A stretch of DNA of 64,000 nt from UBA964 sp044375575 (GCA_044375575.1 JBILMJ010000001.1:62001-126000); one strand, 5' to 3'; positions 36,311-45,193 are shown, counted from the first letter of the stretch. Made by a program: numbers and translations. Notes: generated by a model not told the origin, from the sequence alone.

Positions 36311-36801
36311 AGTCGATCCTCCGCGATCAATTGAGACACGTCCACCGACACGCGACTCTGGCGACCGAGCAGATCGAGCAGCACCATCGCCCGATCGGTA
36401 CCTTCCTGCATCTCGAATACGGCCTCGAGACTCGCGTAAGGCCCCGCGACGATGCGCAGTTTCTGACCCTGAGTGAACAAGGGTCGATGAACCGTGGGCT
36501 CCTCGGCACCTGAGCTCAGGACATCGATCAAAGATTGAGGCACAGTGGCGTAAGTACCGCCGAACTTCACGAGCGAGGCCACGCCGACGGTGCTGCGAAC
36601 CGGCGCCCAAGACTGCTCCGGCTTTGCACCGACGAAGAGATAGCGGGGAAACAGCGGCTCTTCGATCCAGGTCCACTTGAGGCGTCGCTGCTTCTGCACG
36701 CGCATGAGCGGGCATAGCACCTCGAAACCCTGACGCTCGAGATGCTCCTGAGCCAACACCTCGGAGCGAGGCTTGGTAAAGGCAACCAGCCAAGTGACCA
36801 T
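36307..36801 (-). CDS. NusG-family transcription factor (RfaH-like paralogue)
   Basis: This 164-residue NusG-type protein has an NGN domain (WLVAFTKPRSEVLAQEHLERQ; EEPLFPRYLFVG, about 48-59) and a C-terminal KOW-like part (QGQKLRIVAGPYASLEAVFEM). Specialised paralogues such as RfaH suppress pausing and Rho termination in long operons. Housekeeping nusG is normally in the secE-nusG-rplK operon; that context is absent here, so this is probably a paralogue. It overlaps the downstream secreted-protein gene as ATGA. Its target operon cannot be told from the window. Confidence 0.82.
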   Translation of the reverse strand: MVTWLVAFTKPRSEVLAQEHLERQGFEVLCPLMRVQKQRRLKWTWIEEPLFPRYLFVGAKPEQSWAPVRSTVGVASLVKFGGTYATVPQSLIDVLSSGAEEPTVHRPLFTQGQKLRIVAGPYASLEAVFEMQEGTDRAMVLLDLLGRQSRVSVDVSQLIAEDRL

Positions 36802-36839
36802 GACGCCCGACAGTGTACCGATGATCGAGGCTCGAGACC

Positions 36840-38663
36840 TCAGGCGGCGGGCTTCGAGCGCGCGATCCAGTCGGAGACCGCCTGATCGAGAATCTCGAGC
36901 GGCATGCCGCCGTTCATCAAGAGCACGTCATGGAAACCCTTGATATCGAAGGCGGCGCCGAGCTCACGCTCCGCACGCTCTCGCATGCGAAGGATGGCAA
37001 GTTGTCCAACTTTGTAGCCCGTCGCCTGCCCCGGCCACACCACATAACGCTCGATCTCACGGGTGATCTCGGCCTCGGTCATGCCGGTCTTGGCCACCAT
37101 GTATTCGATCGCCTGCTCTCTCGACCATCGCTTCGAATGCATGCCGGTGTCGACCACTAGTCTCACGGCACGGAACATCTCCGCCTGCAGACGACCCAGA
37201 TCGCTGAGCGGGTCCTGGTCGTAAAGACCCATATCGGTTTTCGCGAGCCGTTCGGCGTAAAGCGCCCAGCCTTCGGCGTAGGCGTTGAACGGCAATACCT
37301 TTCGCAGGAGCGGCACGCCCTCGATGAGCTGCGCGGCAGAGAGCTGGAAGTGGTGACCCGGCGACCCCTCGTGGACCATCAAGGTCGCGAGACCGTACTT
37401 CGGGTTGTCGGCCGTATTTTTTTGATTGATGTAGAAGCGGCCCGGACGCGAGCCATCGAGCGCCGGCGGATTGTAGTAACCCCCCGGCGAAGAGTCCTGC
37501 GAGTACTCCGGAACCCGGACGATCTCGAGCGGCTGAGGCGGAATCGTATTGAAGAACTTGGGCGCCACGGCCATCACCCGCGCGTCGAAAGCCTTCAGAT
37601 ACTCGAGCATCTGCGCACGACCCGCGTCGTCATTCGAAAAAAGCTGATCGGCGCGATTGTTGAGCTGATTGACCCGCTCGGCGAGCGTCGCACCCTTGAT
37701 TCCCTCGGCATCCAGGATCGCGAGCATCTCCGTCTCGATTCGCGCCACCTCACCGAGGCCGAGCTGATGGATTTCATCGGCCGAGAGATCGGTCGTGGTG
37801 TTCGACTTGAGCGCCGCCGAGTAAATCGCTTCACCGTTCGGAATGCGCCAGATGCCGGCGTCTTGGTTCGCAGTTTTCCGCAAGTCTTCGAAAAGCGTGA
37901 TCATCGCCCCGTAACCGGGGATCACCTCACGCTGCACGATTTCGGTGGCCTCGGCGACCATACGGCTGCGATCGGCCTCAGAAAGGCCCTCGACCTTTTC
38001 GAGCTTAGCGGGCAACGTCGTCACCAGCGCATTGCTCGCCGCCCCGCCCTTCACGAAGGCGCGCATCCCCGTGAGGGCTTGGTCGATCACGAAATCCGGA
38101 GGCACCACCCCATTGGCGCGATCGTCCTCGACCCGGACCTTGACCTCGCGAAGCACGCGACCGAATTCATTGAGGCGCGACAGGTAGCGCTCTGCACTGC
38201 GCTCGCTTTTGATGACGTGACCGTCCGTCAGAAATTGCGGCAGATCGACCGTGGCACCGGAGATCTGGTTGACCCGGTATCCGGAATGTTCGAACTCACC
38301 CTGCCGGATGATGTCGTCGAGGAACCAAGCCGTCACCTTCCAGGTGAGCAGTTCCTGACCCTCGAGCCCCTCCGGCCCGTAGCGATCGAGTCCGGCGCGG
38401 GCCTCGCGCATACGTTCGAGCATTCGCTTCTCGTTCGCCTCGGTCTGGTCATCGAGCTTGCCACTGTGAAAATCGAGCAGCGTGTCGTCGATGAGGCCGA
38501 GCTGCGTCAATACCTGCGGCGAGGAAAGCGCCATCTGCAAGGTGATCTTGTTGACGTAGTTGTTGAGCCCAACCGGCGTGAACCAGAACCACATCGACGC
38601 GCCAGCGACCGCAAGCACGAATAAGCCGAGGAACCACGCCAGAATCTTTTTGAGAGTCTTCAT
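36840..38663 (-). CDS. DUF885 family protein, putative zinc-dependent peptidase
   Basis: This 607-residue protein has one N-terminal membrane span (about 6-30), so the body probably faces the periplasm. Near residue 430 it has HEGSPGHHFQLS, the HExxPGHH signature of DUF885 proteins, and further on EGWALYAERLAK, the second conserved metal-site segment. Related proteins are treated as metallopeptidases or carboxypeptidases, but activity is not proven for most of them. It heads the leftward run that includes the NusG paralogue 38 bp downstream. A GGAG ribosome site precedes the ATG. Confidence 0.85.
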   Translation of the reverse strand: MKTLKKILAWFLGLFVLAVAGASMWFWFTPVGLNNYVNKITLQMALSSPQVLTQLGLIDDTLLDFHSGKLDDQTEANEKRMLERMREARAGLDRYGPEGLEGQELLTWKVTAWFLDDIIRQGEFEHSGYRVNQISGATVDLPQFLTDGHVIKSERSAERYLSRLNEFGRVLREVKVRVEDDRANGVVPPDFVIDQALTGMRAFVKGGAASNALVTTLPAKLEKVEGLSEADRSRMVAEATEIVQREVIPGYGAMITLFEDLRKTANQDAGIWRIPNGEAIYSAALKSNTTTDLSADEIHQLGLGEVARIETEMLAILDAEGIKGATLAERVNQLNNRADQLFSNDDAGRAQMLEYLKAFDARVMAVAPKFFNTIPPQPLEIVRVPEYSQDSSPGGYYNPPALDGSRPGRFYINQKNTADNPKYGLATLMVHEGSPGHHFQLSAAQLIEGVPLLRKVLPFNAYAEGWALYAERLAKTDMGLYDQDPLSDLGRLQAEMFRAVRLVVDTGMHSKRWSREQAIEYMVAKTGMTEAEITREIERYVVWPGQATGYKVGQLAILRMRERAERELGAAFDIKGFHDVLLMNGGMPLEILDQAVSDWIARSKPAA

Positions 38664-39015
38664 CGGAACTCCGTTCTTTATAAAGGGCAGAGAGGCACCC
38701 TAAAAAATATAACTGTATGATTTATATGTCTAAGCTAGAAACAAACTGAGTGGAATAACCCCGAACCCACCCCAAGAAGCCCGCCCGCTTACCGAAGATC
38801 ATTTTGGAGCATCGCGACGTCGACGAGTAGCCCCTCAGATTCTTCAGCTGAGGGCTAGTACTTCAGCCTACGGCGGGATACCGCAGGGGCGCTGGGCCCG
38901 GAACTCGAGTTGGGTGATTAATGGGATAACCACGGTCTTCCGAAAAATCTCGACTCATCGCTTAAGTTATCTTGGTCTAATGACGTCAGCCAACCAACGT
39001 GTATTAGTTCGATCT
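38664..39015. other. AT-rich intergenic stretch with hairpin and possible promoter
   Basis: No gene is recognised in this 352-bp gap. Its left part is markedly AT-rich for this genome. It contains an imperfect hairpin (38829-38856, arms AGCCCCTCAG and CTGAGGGCT) without a T-tract. It must also hold the start signals of the two diverging genes around it. Confidence 0.5.
38706..38732 (-). promoter_or_regulatory. Candidate promoter of the DUF885 operon
   Basis: On the minus strand a TAGACA (-35 like, 38727-38732) and a TATATT (-10 like, 38706-38711) are separated by 15 bp, one mismatch each from consensus. The position 43 bp upstream of the DUF885 start is suitable. The spacing is short, so the call is tentative. 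Confidence 0.3.
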
Positions 39016-39465
39016 ATGCGGCCTCGCCTCCAAACGTTGTTGATTCTGTTATCGGTTCTAGCACCGACAGTCGCCAATGCGGAGTGGGTCACCGTGTGGG
39101 TCGCTGACAGCAAGGACACCTCTGGCTGGCACAACAACTGGCTCGTCGATGTCGAATCATTGATCGGCAAGGATCAAACGCGTCGCGCTTGGGTGCTCAT
39201 CAATATGAAAACCGATGCGAAAGTCTCCTCAGGTAATCGCCGATCTGTGCGAATGCTTTGGTCTATCGATTGCGCCGAACAGCGTTTTCGTCGTCTCACG
39301 TTCAGCGCGCACCGTGGCGCAATGGGCAACGGTCGGGTGACCGCCTCCGACAATCGCGAAACCAACTGGGAGTACGCGCCGCCGGATTCGGGCGCTGAAG
39401 CAACGATCAAGTTCGCTTGCTCAGTGGAGACCGACGTCAGAACGCGACAATCGCCTAAGAACTGA
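39016..39465 (+). CDS. Small secreted protein resembling surface-adhesin protein E
   Basis: This protein of about 149 residues begins with a signal peptide (MRPRLQTLLILLSVLAPTVA, then NAEW). The mature part has the pattern of the surface-adhesin protein E family: an early tryptophan, a WLVDVESL segment, RRAWVLINMK, and WSIDCAEQRFRRL with a conserved cysteine that could pair with the cysteine in KFACSVE. Function is unknown in most members. I chose the ATG at 39016 because it gives a clean signal peptide; in-frame starts at 38980 and 38914 exist and none has a good ribosome site. Its sequence is less GC-rich than its neighbours. Confidence 0.6.
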   Translation: MRPRLQTLLILLSVLAPTVANAEWVTVWVADSKDTSGWHNNWLVDVESLIGKDQTRRAWVLINMKTDAKVSSGNRRSVRMLWSIDCAEQRFRRLTFSAHRGAMGNGRVTASDNRETNWEYAPPDSGAEATIKFACSVETDVRTRQSPKN

Positions 39466-39607
39466 CCGCTGGTTGATAGTCCGCCTCTGAGACGGACCCC
39501 GAATTCCGCAAGAGTTGCGACAAAGACCCCTAGCTAGCAGGGCCAACTTTGTTGCGATGCTCACTTCCCAACTTGTCTCGTACTTTGGAGGCCGATCGAG
39601 GGAGATT

Positions 39608-39684
39608 TGGTGGAAAGGGAGGGACTCGAACCCTCGACCCCGGCATTATGAGTGCCGTGCTCTAACCAGCTGAGCTACCTTTCC
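39608..39684 (-). tRNA. tRNA-Met (anticodon CAT), elongator type
   Basis: The minus strand folds as a 77-nt tRNA with a 7-bp acceptor stem (GGAAAGG/CCTTTCC), discriminator A and encoded CCA. The anticodon loop CTCATAA sits on the stem CGGCA/TGCCG, giving anticodon CAT. The variable loop and T arm (GGGTC, GAGGGTTCGAGTCCCTC) are regular. Resemblance to E. coli elongator tRNA-Met favours Met over the lysidine-modified Ile tRNA, which shares this anticodon. Confidence 0.93.
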
Positions 39685-39746
39685 AATTCGGCGGCCGAAA
39701 AGGGCGGCGAGTTTGGTCGGCCCCGCCCCGCCCTGTCAAGGCAGGC

Positions 39747-40754
39747 TCAGACCCGGGTCAACCAGCCGTGCGGGTCGGGCGCCTGACCCTGCTGCACGGC
39801 TACGAGCGCCGCACGCAGCTTGAGGGTCTCGGGGCCAACCTGCCCGTCGCCCACCCGATGCTCGACACCCTGACGCACCAGCGTGCCGACGCTCGACAGG
39901 ACGGCGGCCGTGCCCGAGAGCGCCGCCTCGCCGGTCTTGATCCACGCCATCATTTCATCGACCGAAAACACGCGCTCCTCGATGCGATACCCCATATCAC
40001 GCGCGATCGTGAGCAGGGAGTCTCGCGTGACGCCATGCAGGAAGCTGCTATCGAGACTGCGCGTCAGGATATGACCCGGACGGATCAACAAGAAATTGGA
40101 GGCGCCGGTCTCCTGCACTTCGCCACCCGGACAGAAGAGCACCTGATCGACACCATGTGCTTTGCGCGCGGCGAGCGTTGGGCCCATGGCCGCCGCATAG
40201 TTGCCCCCGGTTTTCACCATCCCGAGGTGGGGCGCGCAACGCTGCGCCTGCTCTTCGACCAAAATTTTGAGCGGTCGGATGCCGCCTGCGAAGTAATCCC
40301 ACACGGGGCTCGCGAGTACGACGAGACAGGCCTCGTTGGAGGGCGTGGAGGCCGCGCCGATGTTCGGCATCGTTCCGAACAACAACGGACGAAGATAAAG
40401 CGCGCCGGGCGCCTCGGGCACATCGGCTCGAACACGATCAACGAGTGCGTTGACCATGCTGGCGAGCAACGCAGGATCGGGTTCGGGGAGTATCAGCGCC
40501 TGAGCACTGCGGCGCATACGCTCGATGTGTCGCCCAAGACGGAACACTTGCACCGAACCATCGGGATGACGATAAGCCTTGAAGCCCTCGAAACAGGAGC
40601 TTCCGTAATGCAGCGCGTGTGCAGCCGGATGAATCTCGAGCGTGCCCGTACGACGCAACTCCATCGGCGACCACGCACCATCGCGATACCAAGCGATCGC
40701 CATGGTGTCGGTGAGGATGCTGCCGAAGGGTGCGTTCTTGGGGCTAGTCGTCAT
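39747..40754 (-). CDS. ilvE: Branched-chain amino acid aminotransferase
   Basis: This 335-residue fold-type IV PLP aminotransferase interconverts leucine, isoleucine and valine with their 2-oxo acids. The family N-terminal motif ALHYGSSCFEGFKAYR lies near residues 47-62, the PLP lysine in GMVKTGGNYAAAM (about 182), and EVQETGASNFLLI near 215-227. It is the class-II-like length form. It overlaps the GntR regulator stop as ATGA and lies in one leftward unit with isovaleryl-CoA dehydrogenase. Here it therefore probably serves catabolism, supplying 2-oxo acids to the Bkd complex encoded at 47-50.6 kb. Confidence 0.93.
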   Translation of the reverse strand: MTTSPKNAPFGSILTDTMAIAWYRDGAWSPMELRRTGTLEIHPAAHALHYGSSCFEGFKAYRHPDGSVQVFRLGRHIERMRRSAQALILPEPDPALLASMVNALVDRVRADVPEAPGALYLRPLLFGTMPNIGAASTPSNEACLVVLASPVWDYFAGGIRPLKILVEEQAQRCAPHLGMVKTGGNYAAAMGPTLAARKAHGVDQVLFCPGGEVQETGASNFLLIRPGHILTRSLDSSFLHGVTRDSLLTIARDMGYRIEERVFSVDEMMAWIKTGEAALSGTAAVLSSVGTLVRQGVEHRVGDGQVGPETLKLRAALVAVQQGQAPDPHGWLTRV

Positions 40755-41521
40755 CGTTTTCTACTCCGAGTCTTGGGTGCCAATGATGCACCACCTGCGG
40801 CGGCGATGGGGAGCCCGAGATCGATGCCGGCGAGTTCGAACCCACGTCGATAGTCGCGAATGTGCTTTTCACACCATGTGCGGGCGGCTGCGGCATCGCC
40901 GCGCTCGACGGCCTCGAGGATGCGTCGTTGCGCCGCCGCGATTCGCGAGCGCGCTTGCGGCACCACCTCGATGAGTCGCACGAGAGACGAACCGAGTAAT
41001 TGCAGCAGCGGTTCTTGGCTCAACGAGAGCACGTTATTGGCTGCCGCGGCGGCGAGCGCCCGAAAAAACTCGGCGGCCTGCGCAGCGGCACGCGCCGTGT
41101 CGGGATGTTCCGCATCGATCATCGTTGCCTTGAGCGTCGACACGGTCTCCGGCGTTCGACGACGTGCGGCGAGCTCGGCGACCTCGGGCTCGATGAGCGT
41201 CATGGTCTCCCAAACCTCGGCCACCGTCGCCTGATGCAGCGTAAGCGCACGGGTCACGCCGCTTGCGACGGCAAGTCGATCAGGCCGACTCACCATCATG
41301 AGCTTGGAGCCGCGCTCACGACGCAAGAGTCCACCCGATTCGAGTTCCCGTAGCGCTTCGCGAACGGTCGAACGATGGACGCCGAGTTGCCGTGCGAGCT
41401 CGAGCTCGGCGGGCAATCGCTCGCCGGGTTGCAGCGAGCCCTCGGTGATGCGCGCCGTGAGAACCGCTGCGACCTTGCGGTAGGCCGGTTCGAGCTTGAG
41501 CGGAACGAAAGGCTCAGTCAT
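40751..41521 (-). CDS. GntR-family transcriptional regulator (FadR/FCD subfamily)
   Basis: This 256-residue regulator has an N-terminal winged helix-turn-helix (LPAELELARQLGVHRSTVREALRELESGGLL, about 36-67) and a C-terminal all-helical FCD ligand domain with conserved basic/histidine positions (EKHIRDYRRGFE near residue 230). It is encoded between isovaleryl-CoA dehydrogenase (8 bp upstream) and ilvE (4-bp overlap). A palindrome fitting the FadR-subfamily operator sits in the liu divergent promoter, so it is the likely regulator of both units, probably inducible by a leucine-pathway acyl-CoA. That effector is inference. Many other bacteria use a MerR-type LiuR for this role. Confidence 0.88.
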   Translation of the reverse strand: MTEPFVPLKLEPAYRKVAAVLTARITEGSLQPGERLPAELELARQLGVHRSTVREALRELESGGLLRRERGSKLMMVSRPDRLAVASGVTRALTLHQATVAEVWETMTLIEPEVAELAARRRTPETVSTLKATMIDAEHPDTARAAAQAAEFFRALAAAAANNVLSLSQEPLLQLLGSSLVRLIEVVPQARSRIAAAQRRILEAVERGDAAAARTWCEKHIRDYRRGFELAGIDLGLPIAAAGGASLAPKTRSRKR

Positions 41522-41529
41522 GGAGGCAC

Positions 41530-42702
41530 TCAGGCCGAGCGCTCGAAAAGCTCTCGACCGATGAGCATCCGGCGAATCTCTTGGGTGCCCGCACCGATTT
41601 CATAGAGCTTGGCGTCGCGCACCAACCGACCCGCCGGGTAATCATTGATATAGCCGTTACCACCCAGGCACTGCAGCGCCTCGAGAGAGATCTTGGTCGC
41701 TTTCTCTGCTGCGAACAGGATCGCAGCGGCGGCGTCGTGCCGACGACATCGACCTTCATCGCAGGCTCGACCGACGGCGTAGACGAGCGAGCGGGCTGCC
41801 GCGAAATCGGTATACATGTCGGCGAGCTTCGCCTGCATGAGCTGGAAGGTCCCGATCGGCGCACCGAACTGACGACGATCGTGCAGGTAGGGCAACACGA
41901 GATCGAGCGCCGCCGCCATGATGCCGAGCGGTCCTCCCGCGAGCACAGCGCGCTCGTAGTCGAGCCCGCTCATCAACACCGCCGTGCCGCGATCGACCTC
42001 ACCGAGTACGTTTTCGGCGGGCACGACACAATCTTCGAGCACGAGTTCGCAAGTGTTCGAGCCGCGCATCCCGAACTTGTCGAGTTTGGGCGAGCGCGAG
42101 AACCCCGGGAAACCCGCCTCGACGATGAACGCCGTCACCCCTTTCGGTGCCAAGCTCGGGTTGGTGCGCGCATAGATGACGAGGACATCGGCATCGGGGC
42201 CGTTGGTGATCCACATCTTCCGACCATTGAGCACGAAGTGGTCGCCGCGACGCTCGGCTCGCGTCTGCATGGAGAGCACGTCCGACCCCGCCCCGGGCTC
42301 GGACATGGCGAGCGCACCGATCCACTCCCCGCTTACGAGACGCGGGAGATATCGGTCGCGCTGCGCATCGTCGCCGTTGAGCCGGATCTGGTTGACGCAA
42401 AGATTGGAGTGCGCACCGTAGCTGAGCCCCACCGAAGCGGAGGCCCGCGAAATCTCTTCCATGGCGATGATGTGGGCGAGGTAGCCAAGATCACTGCCAC
42501 CCCAACGGGCAGGCACCGTTATACCCAGCAAGCCCTGCTCGCCCAGCTTGGACCACAGCGCCTTCGGGAAATCATTGAGGCGGTCGATCTCTGCGGCGGC
42601 CGGGGCGATCTCGGCCTCGGCGAAGCGGCGAACCGTATCGCGCACCTCGGTCAGCGTGTCGTCCTGCAGGGGGTCGAGGAAAAGCTCCGTTGCCACCGCC
42701 AT
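41530..42702 (-). CDS. liuA: Isovaleryl-CoA dehydrogenase
   Basis: This 390-residue FAD-dependent acyl-CoA dehydrogenase oxidises isovaleryl-CoA to 3-methylcrotonyl-CoA. It has SVGLSYGAHSNLCVNQI (about 92-108), ALAMSEPGAGSDV (about 129-141) and the GLDYERAVLAGGPLGIM segment (about 244-260) that holds the catalytic glutamate in the position specific to isovaleryl-CoA dehydrogenases. QCLGGNGYINDYPAGRLVRD is the standard C-terminal FAD segment. The ATG at 42702 has GGAGG upstream; the frame runs 23 codons further, into the operator region, and is not used. It heads the leftward unit opposite liuB. Confidence 0.95.
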   Translation of the reverse strand: MAVATELFLDPLQDDTLTEVRDTVRRFAEAEIAPAAAEIDRLNDFPKALWSKLGEQGLLGITVPARWGGSDLGYLAHIIAMEEISRASASVGLSYGAHSNLCVNQIRLNGDDAQRDRYLPRLVSGEWIGALAMSEPGAGSDVLSMQTRAERRGDHFVLNGRKMWITNGPDADVLVIYARTNPSLAPKGVTAFIVEAGFPGFSRSPKLDKFGMRGSNTCELVLEDCVVPAENVLGEVDRGTAVLMSGLDYERAVLAGGPLGIMAAALDLVLPYLHDRRQFGAPIGTFQLMQAKLADMYTDFAAARSLVYAVGRACDEGRCRRHDAAAAILFAAEKATKISLEALQCLGGNGYINDYPAGRLVRDAKLYEIGAGTQEIRRMLIGRELFERSA

Positions 42703-42728
42703 GGCGTTGCCTCCGAACCATAAATGGT

Positions 42729-42747
42729 AGTATTGTCCGACAATACT
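42729..42747. promoter_or_regulatory. Perfect palindromic operator fitting the FadR-subfamily consensus
   Basis: AGTATTGTC-C-GACAATACT is a perfect 9+1+9 palindrome in the 80-bp divergent region between liuA and liuB. Its centre, TTGTCCGACAA, fits the TNGTNNNACNA pattern known for FadR-subfamily GntR regulators. Such a regulator is encoded two genes away, at 40751-41521. It is the likely operator controlling both directions. Confidence 0.75.
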
Positions 42748-42782
42748 GCAATCCTTTACTGTTTTGCACAAGAGGGGCCGGC

Positions 42783-44390
42783 ATGGCGGTCATCGAATCG
42801 ACGGTCGATCGAAATAGCGCCGAGTTCGCCGCGCGCTCGGCAGCCATGCGCGAGCTCGTGGCCGACCTTCGCCGCAAACTCGAGGAGGTCGCGGTGGGCG
42901 GCGGTCCTCAAGCGCGCGAGCGTCATGTGGGCCGCGGCAAGCTGCTCCCGCGCGATCGCATCGAGTTACTGCTCGATGCGGGGACACCCTTTCTCGAGCT
43001 CTCCCCGCTCGCGGCAGACGGCCTATACGACGGTGAGGCGCCCGCTGCGGGGCTCATCACCGGAATCGGCCGCATCGCCGGTCGCGAGTGCGTCATCGTC
43101 TGTAACGATGCCACGGTCAAGGGCGGTACCTACTACCCCATCACCGTCAAAAAGCATCTGCGTGCGCAGGAGATCGCCAAAGAGAACCGACTGCCCTGCG
43201 TCTATCTCGTCGATTCGGGTGGTGCGAACCTCCCGAACCAAGACGAGGTCTTCGCCGATCGCGAACACTTCGGCCGCATCTTTTTCAATCAGGCGAACTT
43301 GTCCGCCGAGGGCATCGCACAGATTGCCGTCGTGCTCGGCAGTTGCACAGCGGGCGGTGCCTACGTGCCGGCGATGAGCGACGAGTCGATCATCGTGCGC
43401 AATCAGGGCACGATTTTTTTGGGCGGACCGCCGCTCGTCAAAGCGGCGACCGGCGAAGAAGTCTCGGCCGAAGATCTCGGCGGGGGCGACGTCCACACGC
43501 GCCTATCGGGTGTGGTGGACCATCTAGCTGCGAACGATGCGGAGGCTCTAGGGCGCGCGCGACAAATCGTCGGCGCTCTCAACAGCACGAAGCCCCAGGG
43601 CCCGGTCCTGCGCACGCCGAAACCGCCGCGCTACCCCGCCGAAGACCTGTATGGCCTCGTACCCACCGATCTGCGCACGCCATTCGACGTGCGCGAGGTC
43701 ATCACGCGGCTCGTCGACGATAGCGAATTCGACGAGTTCAAGGCGCGTTATGGCACCACACTCGTGACGGGATTCGCGCACCTCGAAGGCATGCCGATCG
43801 GCATCATCGCGAACAACGGCATCCTGTTTTCCGAGTCGGCGCAAAAAGGCGCGCATTTCATCGAGCTTGCGTGCCAACGGAAAATTCCACTCGTCTTCTT
43901 GCAGAACATCACCGGCTTCATGGTCGGCCGAAAGTACGAGAACGAGGGCATCGCCCGACACGGCGCCAAGATGGTCACTGCAGTCGCCTGCGCCCGGGTT
44001 CCGAAACTCACCGTCGTGATCGGCGGAAGCTTCGGCGCGGGCAATTACGCGATGTGCGGACGCGCCTACTCGCCCCGATTTCTTTGGATATGGCCGAACT
44101 CCCGCATCAGCGTCATGGGCGGTGAGCAGGCGGCCCAGGTGCTGGGTCGCGTGCGTCGCGACGGCATCGAGTCACGCGGCGGCAGCTGGAGCCCCGACGA
44201 GCAAGAGTCGTTCATGGATCCCATACGACGGCAGTACGAGACGCAGGGTCATCCCTACTACGCGACCGCACGCCTCTGGGACGACGGCATCATCGATCCG
44301 CTCGATACCCGTCGGGTATTGGCGCTCGGCCTCGCGGCCTCGCTCAACGCCCCCATTCCCGAGACGCGCTTCGGCGTCTTCCGCATGTGA
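42783..44390 (+). CDS. liuB: Methylcrotonyl-CoA carboxylase, carboxyltransferase (beta) subunit
   Basis: This 535-residue biotin-dependent carboxyltransferase works with the liuD product to make 3-methylglutaconyl-CoA. Typical parts are RDRIELLLDAGTPFLELSPLA (about 59-79), SGGANLPNQDEVFADREHFG, GSCTAGGAYVPAMSDE, and the C-terminal GNYAMCGRAYSPRFLW with VMGGEQAAQVL. The NQDEVF...NQANLSA region marks the methylcrotonyl rather than the propionyl subfamily. The ATG at 42783 has GAGGGG upstream; an upstream in-frame ATG lies in liuA. It is followed 8 bp later by liuC. Confidence 0.94.
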   Translation: MAVIESTVDRNSAEFAARSAAMRELVADLRRKLEEVAVGGGPQARERHVGRGKLLPRDRIELLLDAGTPFLELSPLAADGLYDGEAPAAGLITGIGRIAGRECVIVCNDATVKGGTYYPITVKKHLRAQEIAKENRLPCVYLVDSGGANLPNQDEVFADREHFGRIFFNQANLSAEGIAQIAVVLGSCTAGGAYVPAMSDESIIVRNQGTIFLGGPPLVKAATGEEVSAEDLGGGDVHTRLSGVVDHLAANDAEALGRARQIVGALNSTKPQGPVLRTPKPPRYPAEDLYGLVPTDLRTPFDVREVITRLVDDSEFDEFKARYGTTLVTGFAHLEGMPIGIIANNGILFSESAQKGAHFIELACQRKIPLVFLQNITGFMVGRKYENEGIARHGAKMVTAVACARVPKLTVVIGGSFGAGNYAMCGRAYSPRFLWIWPNSRISVMGGEQAAQVLGRVRRDGIESRGGSWSPDEQESFMDPIRRQYETQGHPYYATARLWDDGIIDPLDTRRVLALGLAASLNAPIPETRFGVFRM

Positions 44391-44398
44391 GGTCGACC

Positions 44399-45193
44399 AT
44401 GTCGAACGCCGCTCAAACGCTCGAGTGCACCGCTCACGGCGGCATCGCGCAACTTTGGCTCGCGCGTCCCGAACAACGCAATGCGCTCGATGAAACGCTC
44501 ATGGCCGAACTCACGGCGACGATTCAGGATCTCGGCGAACGTACCGACGTTCGGGTGATCGTGCTCGGTGGTCGCGGTAAGGCGTTTTGCGCAGGCGCCG
44601 ATCTCAACTGGATGGCGCGCGCTGCGCGCTACACCCGCGAGCAAAATCTCGAAGACGTCTCGCGCCTGTCGACACTGCTGCAGGCGCTCGATCACGTCGG
44701 GAAACCGACCATCGCTCGAGTGCACGGCGCGTGTTATGCCGGCGCCACCGGTCTTGTCGCTGCATGCGATCTCGCAATCGCCACAGACGACGCACGGTTC
44801 TGTTTTTCGGAAGTCCGACTCGGACTCGTACCCGCGACGATTTCTCCCTATGTGCAACGAGCCATGGGCTACCGTGCCTCGCTGCAGCACATGCTGACGG
44901 CCGACGTCTTCGATGCAACGACCGCCTTGCGCACCGGACTCGTCAACGAGATCGTGCCCGTCGACCAACTCGATTTACGCATCGACGCGATCGCTCAAAC
45001 TCTGCGCAGCGCAGGGCCTCGCGCGCTCGCGGAAACCAAACGTCTGCTGCGACATATCCATGGCCAGCCGATCAATGCGGAGATCGCTCGCGCGACGATC
45101 GAGTGCATTGCCGATACACGGGTGTCGGCCGAGGGCGCCGAGGGCGTCCGCGCCTTGCTCGCCGGCGAAAAACCCCGTTGGAGCGGCGAATGA
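44399..45193 (+). CDS. liuC: Methylglutaconyl-CoA hydratase (enoyl-CoA hydratase family)
   Basis: This 264-residue crotonase-fold hydratase is expected to add water to 3-methylglutaconyl-CoA, giving HMG-CoA. The oxyanion-hole segments are GKAFCAGADLNWM (about 60-72) and ARVHGACYAGATGLVAACDLAIA (about 105-127), and FSEVRLGLVPATISPYV carries the catalytic glutamate region. I use the ATG at 44399 with GAGG 6 bases upstream; a GTG at 44387 overlapping the liuB stop is the alternative. The stop overlaps liuD as ATGA. Substrate assignment comes from its place between the two carboxylase genes. Confidence 0.92.
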   Translation: MSNAAQTLECTAHGGIAQLWLARPEQRNALDETLMAELTATIQDLGERTDVRVIVLGGRGKAFCAGADLNWMARAARYTREQNLEDVSRLSTLLQALDHVGKPTIARVHGACYAGATGLVAACDLAIATDDARFCFSEVRLGLVPATISPYVQRAMGYRASLQHMLTADVFDATTALRTGLVNEIVPVDQLDLRIDAIAQTLRSAGPRALAETKRLLRHIHGQPINAEIARATIECIADTRVSAEGAEGVRALLAGEKPRWSGE

